A stretch of 35,071 nucleotides of DNA from Acidobacteriaceae bacterium (GTDB lineage Bacteria; Acidobacteriota; Terriglobia; Terriglobales; Acidobacteriaceae): contig DAHUZH010000026.1 of NCBI GenBank assembly GCA_027306695.1, positions 1 through 35,071 on the forward strand. The letters are read 5' to 3'. The notes beneath the pieces were generated by a model. It was not told where the DNA came from. It did no database searches and saw only the letters and a list, made by a program, of their open reading frames with translations. Within the stretch, counting starts at the first letter, position 1. Every line of letters starts with the position of its first letter. Both the position numbers and the translations under genes were made by a program. This document shows, piece after piece, positions 11,601-18,134 of the stretch.

Positions 11601-11925
11601 GCCGGTCTTTGGGCCTGGTACCCGAAATTTCACCCACTGGATCAACTCTGCGGCCTTTTCATCGCCAGCCCCGTACACATTTGGGGACGTGGGACGCAAC
11701 TCCGTCTACGCGCCAGGCATGCAGACCATGGATCTCTCCGCGCAACGCACGATGCCGATCCACAAGCAGATGGCATTTCTGGTGCGGGGCGATTTCTTCA
11801 ACGCATTCAACCACACCAACCTTGGCTCACCGAACCGCTACGTCAATACACCGCAATTTGGCTCGATCACGATGGCGATGACGCCGGGCCGAGAAATTCA
11901 GCTAAGCGGGCGCTTCCAGTTCTGA
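8614..11925 (+). CDS. TonB-dependent receptor with N-terminal carboxypeptidase-regulatory-like domain
   Basis: These outer-membrane receptors import bulky ligands such as oligosaccharides or metal complexes using TonB energy; acidobacteria carry many of them, often near polysaccharide-use genes. The 1103-residue protein has a signal peptide (residues 1 to about 19, ending AAQAQ). A beta-sandwich domain follows at about 24-105 (GVVLDPQHKPISNATVVLT, typical of CarboxypepD_reg/Oar-like proteins). The plug region at about 120-250 contains SIGGNRPNANYYLLDG and GGGGGQINIVTRSGT, followed by a long barrel. It ends in REIQLSGRFQF, with the terminal Phe expected for Bam-dependent insertion. No SusD-like partner is adjacent. 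ATG 8614 has a GGAAGG ribosome site about 8 nt upstream. The ligand is not predictable here; the nearest carbohydrate enzyme (GH13) is 6 kb away. Confidence 0.93.
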   Translation: MTRYYVAFLCLLLAVAAQAQVNFANLHGVVLDPQHKPISNATVVLTATETGATRYVVTNSDGLYEAPTVASGAYTISIAVPGFAPLSRSLTLEVGQNLDLDFHLQLVSVAQSVSVQAGSVAMDSAKTSVGEVVEPKSIQYLPMNGRMILDLVTTVPGAHMGAGAQTGVGNPRYWRPEQDSAFSIGGNRPNANYYLLDGAVNTDPTFWTQNISLSLDAIQEFRVDVSSYTASESGGGGGQINIVTRSGTRQFHGTLYDYVRNGVLDANTFEQMNSNKYLVQNQFGGSLGGPIFRRAKQTFFFINYEGYRHVQTDTMIDTVPTLAEIKGDFSQSGVTIYDPTTSQPNGSGGVTRTQFPGNKIPASRLNSVPVVFMTQYLPRPNMGMPGVDSNNYMDVRNETQSWNQGTLRFDHNFANGDLIFARYSGSSETGFSPINLPGFGVSNDNLSQQAVGSWTHTFSPAILNTASIAASRLSMFARSQNDNVNNIVGQLGIQGVGFGGPVAWGAPWFTVQGYSGFGDSFANTPGHEWDTTYEGRDTLFWQRGRHDFQFGASYRRYIWPMQGFFQNRGFYQFTKGYTSRTASNDGTGSAMASFLLGLPVVRQRQAGIPAMDLRGWFADAYAQDQWRVATNTTINYGLRYEYTSPLWDAHYTNSNLDISSGTPVAFIGGQQNYPNSLTFANDLDFAPRFGIAQNIPRLGMIVRGAYGIFDTPVDYTTWCDVRHNVPLVFPETNQGGNYTPNPAIAGFNFAPAVLGKTVVSFASFSLHPSPQYVEQWNATIEKSLGSTTSVEIGYMGADGLHLMRAVLINNALPGPGAVEPRRPFQHISFAQGTTIPSNIEGTPIDIASLTFPVSAIYRLENTARSWYDAGYINLRHRYSNGVSLLANYTFSKELDTAPDFRSPNHEAVIPQNNNNLAAEKGPAGEDMPQHFALSAVYVSPAYMRSNWTRVATENWMFSAIWKVMTGQPFTVSVFGDTANAGTILGQNPIRANATGKPVFGPGTRNFTHWINSAAFSSPAPYTFGDVGRNSVYAPGMQTMDLSAQRTMPIHKQMAFLVRGDFFNAFNHTNLGSPNRYVNTPQFGSITMAMTPGREIQLSGRFQF

Positions 11926-11955
11926 AAAGAGATGTATTGCAAAGCAGCGACAACG

Positions 11956-11972
11956 CCCTGCTTACCGCAGGG
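11956..11972 (+). terminator. Candidate hairpin after the receptor gene
   Basis: CCCTGC and GCAGGG with a TTACC loop form a 6-bp GC-rich stem 30 bp past the receptor stop. No T-run follows directly, so factor-independent termination is uncertain; the position between convergent genes supports a weak call. Confidence 0.3.
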
Positions 11973-12088
11973 TCGTCTGCGGCGCGCATCGCCTGCAAAG
12001 CCGCACCGGTAGCTGACATTCTGCATCAACTTCGGCGACCTCGTTCAAAATAAAAGATATTTTTTTAGGGTAGGCAATCTTGAATCCC

Positions 12089-12313
12089 TCAATGTCGCAG
12101 GCGGCCCAAGAGATAAAGCAGCAGAGAAAGGAAAATACTGAGTAGCAGCGAGGTCGCCAGGGGAAAGTAGACTGTGGAATGTTTGCCCCGCCAGGCAAAG
12201 TCGCCTGGAAGGCGGCCCAGCGGCAGACCAAATTTTTCCGCCAGCAGCACGCAAGCGCCGAGGACCACGAATAAAACGCCAATCAAAATGAGTAAACGCC
12301 CCATCCCGTGCAT
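12089..12313 (-). CDS. DUF2905 family small membrane protein
   Basis: This 74-residue protein matches the DUF2905 pattern: an N-terminal helix (MGRLLILIGVLFVVLGACVLL), the central LPLGRLPGDFAWRGKHSTVYFPLATS signature split around the loop, and a second helix (LLLSIFLSLLLYLLG). The family is widespread in bacteria and has no known function. Two ATG codons are possible, 12313 and 12304; family members usually begin at MGRLL (12304), while the GGAG sequence sits closer to 12313. The gene is 18 bp downstream of the response regulator on the same strand, so the two are probably co-transcribed. Confidence 0.85.
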   Translation of the reverse strand: MHGMGRLLILIGVLFVVLGACVLLAEKFGLPLGRLPGDFAWRGKHSTVYFPLATSLLLSIFLSLLLYLLGRLRH

Positions 12314-12331
12314 CTACTCCAGTGTAGAGCG

Positions 12332-12739
12332 TCAGACGAAGAACTCTACCGGGAAGCCCATTGCGCTCGATGTGTGGAGGAGTGCCTCCGCTTCGCGCAG
12401 CAAATCTTCGGGTGGCATTGGCTTGGTCAGAATACGTGTGGACACGTTGTGGGTGAGCGCCCACTGCCGGGCTGGCCGCAGATTCGCGTAGTAGCCCGTC
12501 AACAGAAGGACGTGGCAATCCGGGCATTTTTTTGTGACGCTCGAAGCCACATCCAACCCATTCATGTCCGGCAAGGTGATGTCGCACAAGAACAGTTCCG
12601 GGCAAAAAATTTCGGCGGAGGCGACAGCTTCTACGCCGGTATAAGCCACTTTGCACTCGAAACCGCGTTTTTGAAAAATGATGCCAAGTGTGTCCGCTAC
12701 CAACTGCTCATCATCGACCACCAGGATTCTGGATTGCAT
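12332..12739 (-). CDS. Receiver-only response regulator
   Basis: This 135-residue protein is a stand-alone CheY-like receiver domain without an output domain. The receiver residues are complete: Asp9/Asp10 in VVDDEQ, phospho-acceptor Asp53 in LCDITLPDMNG, Thr81 in LLTGYY and Lys106 in ILTKPMPPED. Such proteins relay phosphate or act by protein contact. ATG 12739 is chosen because MQSRILVVDDE is the canonical receiver beginning and GGAGAG lies about 6 nt upstream; the frame is open further upstream but that sequence is atypical. The gene is divergent from the potassium-channel-like gene, and no histidine kinase is nearby, so its partner must be elsewhere. DUF2905 follows. Confidence 0.9.
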   Translation of the reverse strand: MQSRILVVDDEQLVADTLGIIFQKRGFECKVAYTGVEAVASAEIFCPELFLCDITLPDMNGLDVASSVTKKCPDCHVLLLTGYYANLRPARQWALTHNVSTRILTKPMPPEDLLREAEALLHTSSAMGFPVEFFV

Positions 12740-12810
12740 GCGTTCTCTCCACATCCATAGGTTTGCCCGAACCGTTTTTTCGACCGGCAAGTGCAGCCTA
12801 GCGGATGTAT

Positions 12811-12849
12811 GTTGCAATCCGATGAGGGAGAGCGAATTGGAATTGCAAC
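12811..12849. promoter_or_regulatory. Inverted repeat in regulator/channel divergent spacer
   Basis: GTTGCAAT (12811-12818) and ATTGCAAC (12842-12849) are exact reverse complements separated by 23 nt, in the spacer between the leftward regulator and the rightward channel gene. Two smaller stems follow: GCCGCA/TGCGGC (12854-12872) and GTGTG/CACAC (12892-12907). Together they could be operators or leader RNA structure for the channel; the role is unproven. Confidence 0.35.
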
Positions 12850-12999
12850 GATTGCCGCATTCATTGTGCGGCCTGGAGTGGTAATGTGAGCGTGTGCAAG
12901 GACACACTGCTTTGTGATCTTTGAACAGACAAAAATGGTGCGCACGCAATCTGACGGAAATCAGACCGCAGCGAGGGGTTTATGGGAGGAGAAATGAAG

Positions 13000-14175
13000 A
13001 TGAATATGCTCATCCTGGTGGCTGGCGTGGTCTGCTTGGCGGAAGTATTGACGGACGCTTTTCAGACAATCATTCTTCCCCGGCGGGCGACCGGAAGGTT
13101 GCGCGTCTCAAGGCTGTTTTTGACGGCGACGTGGATTCCCTGGCGGGCAATTGCCCGGCGGATGAAGGCATCTCGAAGCCGCGAGAGTTTTCTCAGCTAT
13201 TTCGGTCCGCTCTCGTTGTTGCTGCTGGTGGGGGTATGGGCGTCGGGGTTGATCGTTGGGTTCGCTCTGCTCTATCACGGCCTGGGATCACCCTTTTCCG
13301 ATCCGCGGCCATTCGGCCACTGGGAAACGGACCTGTACGTGAGCGGGACAACGCTGTTCACACTGGGCCTGGGCGATGTGGTCCCGCAAATTGTTCCAGC
13401 GCGGCTGCTGGTGACGCTGGAAGCAGGCATGGGGTTGGCCTTCGTCGCCGGCGTGATCGGTTATTTGCCGGTATTGTATGGAGCGTTCTCTCGCCGCGAG
13501 GTCAGCATCATCCTGCTGGATGCGCGCGCCGGTTCACCGCCGACCGCAGTTGAGCTGTTGCGCCGCCATGCAGGCCCGGCAGGCGCGTTGGCCTTGCAGA
13601 CACTGCTGGTGGAATGGGAGCGTTGGAGCGCGGAATTGCTGGAGAGCCACATCTCCTATCCGCAGCTTTGTTTTTTTCGTTCGCAGCATGACAACCAAAG
13701 CTGGCTGAGCGCGCTGGTGGCGATCCTGGACACATGCGCGCTGGTGATCTCCACCGTGGAAGGAGAGGCGGCGCGACAGGCGCAACTGACATTTGCCATG
13801 GCCCGCCATGCTGTGCTCGATCTGGAACACAGCTTCTCCACTTCCCGGAAAATCCCAAAAGAAGACCGCCTGCCACCGCAGCGCGTGGAGACCATCTGTC
13901 ATCAACTGGAGCAGGCAGGTTTCACCTTATGCACGGCAACCTCTTCGCTGGAGCGTTTGCGGGAACTGCGTGGCATGTATGAACCGGAGGCCTGGCAGCT
14001 CAGCCGCCTGCTGATGCAGCCGATGCCTCGGTTTTATCCTGAGGCGGGCAAGCGTACAAGCTGGAACACGGTCGCGCAGCTGCGCTCACAAACGGAAGCC
14101 TCTCTGATGTCTCCGAAGGACCGCGCGAACGTAACTGTAACTGCGGCTGTTACCGATGAAGAGCATTCGTTTTAG
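13000..14175 (+). CDS. Potassium-channel-like membrane protein with atypical filter
   Basis: This is a pore-loop ion-channel protein (Ion_trans_2-like). From ATG 13000 it has 391 residues. A hydrophobic N-terminal segment (2-25) is followed by a transmembrane helix at about 68-92, a pore loop with filter TLGLGD at 121-126, and a second helix at about 134-162. About 230 residues of helical cytoplasmic domain without a recognisable RCK/TrkA-N motif follow. Canonical potassium filters read TVGYGD; here Tyr is replaced by Leu. The GGAGGAG ribosome site (12985-12991) suits ATG 13000, while ATG 12994 or 12982 would be too close to or upstream of it. Its 3' end overlaps the convergent membrane-protein gene by 4 bp. 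Divergence from a receiver-only regulator hints at a signalling link, which is inference. Confidence 0.8.
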   Translation: MNMLILVAGVVCLAEVLTDAFQTIILPRRATGRLRVSRLFLTATWIPWRAIARRMKASRSRESFLSYFGPLSLLLLVGVWASGLIVGFALLYHGLGSPFSDPRPFGHWETDLYVSGTTLFTLGLGDVVPQIVPARLLVTLEAGMGLAFVAGVIGYLPVLYGAFSRREVSIILLDARAGSPPTAVELLRRHAGPAGALALQTLLVEWERWSAELLESHISYPQLCFFRSQHDNQSWLSALVAILDTCALVISTVEGEAARQAQLTFAMARHAVLDLEHSFSTSRKIPKEDRLPPQRVETICHQLEQAGFTLCTATSSLERLRELRGMYEPEAWQLSRLLMQPMPRFYPEAGKRTSWNTVAQLRSQTEASLMSPKDRANVTVTAAVTDEEHSF

Positions 14176-14795
14176 AGCGAACTGGAATTGGCCCGCGCTG
14201 GAAGAACCAGCCACGCCAGCGCTGCCAGTTCCAACAAAAGCAGCACCAGCAGCCACCAGAGGCGTACAGGACCGGCAAAGAGATAGTGTGTCTGCTGCAA
14301 ATCCATAGGCTCGGTCAGGCTGGCGGCATAGTTGCTCAGGGCCGTTTCGGCGCGATTGAGCGCCGGAAGCAAAGCAATGTTCGCCGTGAGCGGCGAGGAC
14401 GCCATCGGCGAACCAGTTGTCTGGTCCAGCGCTATGCGCAGCCCCGCCAGACTGGCGCGAATTTCCATCAACAGACCCTGGCGCTGGGGGTCATGCGCGG
14501 CCCATCGCTCCAGACCTTCCGAGTCTGCCTGTATCTGCATTTTCTGGAGATGGTAATCGGCCTGATAGCCCGCAGCGCTGCCTGTGCCTGCGATGGCGAG
14601 CGCATCCATTGCGGCGCGCGCGGTGGCGATTTTAAGACGCTGGCTGTGTTGGTAGCCAGGATTGAGGGCGACGTCGCGATGCGAGGCGGTCGAGACTCCG
14701 CTCAAAGCCTCATGCAGCATGAGCCATGCCGTGCCAGCTATGACAAGAAAGAGCAGGATTGCAAATGTTCGGCGTGTATTGGATGGGCTTGTCAC
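14172..14795 (-). CDS. Membrane protein with extracytoplasmic helical domain, unknown function
   Basis: This 207-residue protein has an N-terminal helix (FAILLFLVIAGTAWLMLH, about 10-28) and a C-terminal helix (LWWLLVLLLLELAALAWLVL, about 177-197). Between them are roughly 150 mostly helical residues, probably on the outer side of the inner membrane. That layout resembles the sensing part of chemoreceptors and histidine kinases, but no signalling domain follows. Translation likely begins at GTG 14795, behind a GAGG site about 9 nt upstream, only 10 bp after the stop of the deoxyhypusine-synthase-like gene. A two-gene operon is therefore likely. No family is recognised. Confidence 0.65.
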   Translation of the reverse strand: MTSPSNTRRTFAILLFLVIAGTAWLMLHEALSGVSTASHRDVALNPGYQHSQRLKIATARAAMDALAIAGTGSAAGYQADYHLQKMQIQADSEGLERWAAHDPQRQGLLMEIRASLAGLRIALDQTTGSPMASSPLTANIALLPALNRAETALSNYAASLTEPMDLQQTHYLFAGPVRLWWLLVLLLLELAALAWLVLPARANSSSL

Positions 14796-14805
14796 CGGGA
14801 AAGCC

Positions 14806-15867
14806 TCATGCGGTAACAGGTTCCAGCAGGCGCGACCAGTGGCGCTCTTTGCGTTCCGCGTGGGCGCGTTTGTGATAGGCGTAGCCCGCGATCAGCGGCA
14901 GCGCCAGCGTCGCTTCGCTGTACACCATCTGCTCATAGGCGGTATCGACCTTGCCCCAGGAGCTGGCTTCCTTCAACGTGCTCGATGAGAGTGCGCCGTC
15001 ACGCACATCGGCCACCGTAACCTGGATCGCGTATTTGTGCATCGGAGCATCCGTGCCAAGAACGTCCGCGGCGACGACAATGTCCTGCGCGAAGTTCTTC
15101 GGTACGCCGCCGCCAATCATCAGCAGGCCGGTGGTGGGGTTGGCGATCTTCAACTGCGTCAGTTCGTAAAAATCCTTTACGGAATCGATGGAGACCTTTG
15201 GCTGGTCCTGCCGCGCGTGCTGGTGCGCGACCAGGCCGAACCCCGCCGAGCAGTCGCTGAATGCCGGACAGAAAATCGGCACATCCTTTTCATACGCCGC
15301 CAGCACGATGGAGTCCGTGCCGCCTTTGGCTGGCGTCTTGCCTTGCTGCTCCAGATAAGCACCCATGGCGCGGATAAATTCGCGAGAACTGTGCGGACGC
15401 GTGGGCAGAGAGTCGGCGATAATTTGCGTGGTCTCATCGCAGATGCGCAATTCTTCCTCATCGATGAAGGTGTCGTAGATGCGGTCGATCATCAACTCGC
15501 GCAGCACGCCATCCTGCATGCCGGACTTGAACTCATCGCCCGCGATGTAGTGGCGAAAGCCGAGCGCCTCGAAGAAATCCTGATCGACGATATTCGCGCC
15601 GGTTGAAACGATCGCGTCCACCATATTGTTGCGGAGCAGGTCGACGAAAATCTGCTTCAGTCCTGCGCTGATCAGCGAACCGGCCAGGCACAGAATGACG
15701 CCACATTCCTGGTCGCGCAGCATGCGCTCGTAGATTTCAGCGGCGCGCGCCAGGTCGCGCGAAGAATAGGCCATGTGGTGCATGGCGTCCACCAGGGCGC
15801 GCACGTCATGCTGCTTGATGTCGATATGTTGGATGGGGTGCTGGAGTAGTTCGTTCTTCTGCGGCAT
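14806..15867 (-). CDS. Deoxyhypusine synthase-like protein (homospermidine/polyamine-type)
   Basis: Deoxyhypusine synthase moves an aminobutyl group from spermidine to a lysine of eIF5A in eukaryotes and archaea. Bacteria lack eIF5A, and their DHS-like relatives are thought to make homospermidine or related polyamines. The 353-residue protein shows the NAD-binding and catalytic regions: AGSLISAGLKQI (62-73), STGANIVDQD (88-97), PIFCPAFSDCSAGFG (197-211), LLMIGGGVPKNF (248-259) and the catalytic-loop SWGK with Lys306, equivalent to the enzyme-intermediate lysine. Length matches the family. ATG 15867 yields MPQKNELLQHP. A small membrane-protein gene starts 10 bp downstream, and the S1/P1-nuclease-like gene is divergent. 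Confidence 0.9.
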   Translation of the reverse strand: MPQKNELLQHPIQHIDIKQHDVRALVDAMHHMAYSSRDLARAAEIYERMLRDQECGVILCLAGSLISAGLKQIFVDLLRNNMVDAIVSTGANIVDQDFFEALGFRHYIAGDEFKSGMQDGVLRELMIDRIYDTFIDEEELRICDETTQIIADSLPTRPHSSREFIRAMGAYLEQQGKTPAKGGTDSIVLAAYEKDVPIFCPAFSDCSAGFGLVAHQHARQDQPKVSIDSVKDFYELTQLKIANPTTGLLMIGGGVPKNFAQDIVVAADVLGTDAPMHKYAIQVTVADVRDGALSSSTLKEASSWGKVDTAYEQMVYSEATLALPLIAGYAYHKRAHAERKERHWSRLLEPVTA

Positions 15868-15882
15868 ACAGCTCAGGATAGC

Positions 15883-15922
15883 AAATTCACTGCCTGGGTT
15901 GCAGTCAATGCTCTGTGAATTT
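15883..15922. promoter_or_regulatory. 8-bp inverted repeat in divergent spacer
   Basis: AAATTCAC (15883-15890) and GTGAATTT (15915-15922) are exact reverse complements 24 nt apart, in the 115-bp spacer between the divergent DHS-like and S1/P1-nuclease-like genes. It could be an operator pair controlling one or both promoters; length and spacing also allow chance. Confidence 0.3.
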
Positions 15923-15982
15923 CCAGGTCTGGAATGCGAATTGGCTGCTCTTGCTCATCTGGCACGTATACACTGCAAGCGC

Positions 15983-16960
15983 ATGAAAAGACCTGCGAAT
16001 CTGCGTCGTATCTTCGCGCTCACTTTCTTCGTGTCCTTCGCGGCCGTCCAGCTTTCTTTCGGCTGGGGGAAGGATGGCCACAAGATGATCAACCGGGTCG
16101 CGGTCGAGACGCTGCCCGCGGATGTGCCTGCATTCATACGCACGCCACAAGCGTTGAATGAGATCGAATATCTGGGGCCAGAGCCGGACCGCTGGCGTTC
16201 GCCCGCGGAGCCGGAGCTAAGCGCGACGCAGGCCCCGGAGCATTTTCTGGACATGGAGTGGGCCGACCTGGCTGCACCCGATGGTTTACCCAAGCAGCGG
16301 TTCGACTTCATTCGCGACTTGTATGCAGCGCAGGTTTTGCATCCAGAGATGGCCATGAAGCTGACTCCGCAAAGCGTCGGCTTGCTGCCGTGGCAGGCGA
16401 ATGAGGTCTTCGAACGGTTGAAGGCGGACATGCGCGAGTACCGCACCCGGCTCGCCGCGCATCAGGACACCTATGGCGTGGAACAGGCAATTTTGTACGA
16501 TGCCGGATGGCTGGGCCATTACGTGGGCGACGGCTCGCAGCCGCTGCATACGACCATCGATTACAACGGTTGGGTGGAGGCGAAAAATCCCGAGGGTTTT
16601 ACGTGCGACCATAAAATTCACAGCCAGTTTGAATCGGATTTTGTGCGCGACAACATCCACGCAGCCGACATTCAGCCGCTGGTCCCGGTTGCGCCGCGCG
16701 TTCTGGATATGCCCTTCGAGGACTTCGTCGCATATTTGCACACCACCCATCAGCAGGTTACGGAAGTCTATCTCTTGGAGAAGCAGGGCGGCTTCAACGG
16801 CCATGGCACAGCGCAGTCTCGCAGCTTTACTATTGAGCGGCTGGTCGCTGGCGCAGCCATGTTGCGCGATATGATTTACACGGCGTGGGTGCAGAGCGCG
16901 GAACCGGTGCCGGAATGGCACGAGCGGCCTGTGAAGCCTGCAAACGGCAAACCTTCGTAA
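15983..16960 (+). CDS. Secreted S1/P1 nuclease-like zinc hydrolase
   Basis: S1/P1 nucleases are three-zinc phosphodiesterases cutting single-stranded nucleic acids and removing 3'-phosphates. The 325-residue protein has a signal peptide (1-27, ending LSFG), and the predicted mature chain begins with Trp28 in WGKDGH. An N-terminal Trp that ligates zinc is the family hallmark. Other likely ligands are His33, His179 and Asp183 in GWLGHYVGDGSQPLH, His189 and a downstream HSQFE (213-217). ATG 15983 is preferred over a longer open frame because it begins exactly at the signal peptide. Substrate could be nucleic acid or phospholipid, since the phospholipase C family shares the fold. It is a second zinc-dependent phosphodiesterase-fold protein in this window. 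Confidence 0.8.
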   Translation: MKRPANLRRIFALTFFVSFAAVQLSFGWGKDGHKMINRVAVETLPADVPAFIRTPQALNEIEYLGPEPDRWRSPAEPELSATQAPEHFLDMEWADLAAPDGLPKQRFDFIRDLYAAQVLHPEMAMKLTPQSVGLLPWQANEVFERLKADMREYRTRLAAHQDTYGVEQAILYDAGWLGHYVGDGSQPLHTTIDYNGWVEAKNPEGFTCDHKIHSQFESDFVRDNIHAADIQPLVPVAPRVLDMPFEDFVAYLHTTHQQVTEVYLLEKQGGFNGHGTAQSRSFTIERLVAGAAMLRDMIYTAWVQSAEPVPEWHERPVKPANGKPS

Positions 16961-16966
16961 CGGGGC

Positions 16967-18100
16967 CTATCGCTGCACCAGTCGCCACTGTTCTGCAATA
17001 AAATTGTCCGTCATGCCTGCGATGTAATCCGCAATCACGCGTGGAGCGCCCTCGGCGGCAATTTGCGACTGATGGCTGTCCGGTAGCTGCTCGGGGTGAC
17101 GCATCCAGTGCTGAAAGAGACCCTCGATAATTTGGTGGGCCAGCGCGTGGTCGCGCTCCAGATCGTCCGCGTGGTAAAGCTGCCGGTAAAGATACTGTTT
17201 GGCCTCGTATCGCCGCGCTTCCATCTCCGGCGAAAAAGCCGCCAGCCTTTCGTCGAAATGGCGCACGTCTGCAAGAGAGTGAATGCCACACTTCTGCGCC
17301 CGCTGGTGAGTTGTGACGATCAGATCGTTCACCAGTGCATTTAACATGCGCTTCAGCGATTCAAGAAACAGCAGCTTGGGCGCGGTCGCGGCGTGGCGCG
17401 CTTCCAGTTGCCGATAAAAGTCCGAGAACAGCGAAACGTTGCGGCGCAGGCCATCGAGCGAAAGGATGTCTGCCTCGATGCCGTCGTCAATATCTGCGGT
17501 CAGATAAGCGATTTCATCGGCGAGGTCGATGATCTGCGCTTCCAGAGGCGGGCGCTGGTCCAGAAAATATGCCGCCAGTTCGGGGTGGTCCGCAACAGAA
17601 TAGTCGCGCGAGTGTTTGATGATGCCTTCGCGCACGGCCAGAGTCAGATTCAGTCCGCGAAACGCTACATAGCGCTGCTCGAAATGCTCGACGATGCGGA
17701 GCGCGTGCAGGTTGTGGTCGAAGCGCAGGCCGTGTTGTTGCAACTGGCGGTCGAGCGCCTGCTCCCCGGCATGGCCGAAGGGGGGATGGCCGATGTCATG
17801 CACCAGCGCCAGCGTTTCCGCCAGATCTTCATTCAGGCCGAGAGCGCCAGCGACGGTGCGCGCAATCTGCGTGACCTCAATCGTGTGCGTCAGGCGGCTG
17901 CGAAAATGGTCGGAGTAGCGATGGGTGAAGACCTGAGTTTTACCTGCAAGCCGCCGAAAGGCGCGGGCGTGGATGATCCGGTCGCGGTCGCGCTGAAAGG
18001 GAGAGCGATAGGCATGGGCGGTTTCGGGATGCAGTCGCTGGGTCAGCGGATCGGCTGTGTCGCCGGCAACGAAGCAAAAATTGAGCGAGGTGGACTGCAT
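16967..18100 (-). CDS. dgt: Deoxyguanosinetriphosphate triphosphohydrolase-like protein (dGTPase)
   Basis: dGTPases of the HD superfamily hydrolyse dNTPs to nucleoside and tripolyphosphate, limiting dNTP pools. The 377-residue protein has the conserved RSPFQRDRDRIIHARAFRRL start (split at 32-51), GKTQVF, the HD metal ligands His72 (THTIEV), His101-Asp102 (LVHDIGHPPFGHAGE) and a later DEIAYLTADIDDG acid region. This fits the dGTPase-like type-2 group. ATG 18100 has a weak ribosome site. The gene starts 34 bp after the TPR gene stop on the same strand, suggesting co-transcription. Its 3' end nearly abuts the convergent nuclease gene. Confidence 0.93.
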   Translation of the reverse strand: MQSTSLNFCFVAGDTADPLTQRLHPETAHAYRSPFQRDRDRIIHARAFRRLAGKTQVFTHRYSDHFRSRLTHTIEVTQIARTVAGALGLNEDLAETLALVHDIGHPPFGHAGEQALDRQLQQHGLRFDHNLHALRIVEHFEQRYVAFRGLNLTLAVREGIIKHSRDYSVADHPELAAYFLDQRPPLEAQIIDLADEIAYLTADIDDGIEADILSLDGLRRNVSLFSDFYRQLEARHAATAPKLLFLESLKRMLNALVNDLIVTTHQRAQKCGIHSLADVRHFDERLAAFSPEMEARRYEAKQYLYRQLYHADDLERDHALAHQIIEGLFQHWMRHPEQLPDSHQSQIAAEGAPRVIADYIAGMTDNFIAEQWRLVQR

Positions 18101-18134
18101 GCTTTAGCTTGACGGCGCCAGTTCGGCGTAATGC

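Noticed and set aside
12047-12063. AAAATA/TATTTT inverted repeat between the receptor and DUF2905 genes
   Set aside because: AT-only arms in an A+T-rich run form no stable stem; too weak to call a terminator.
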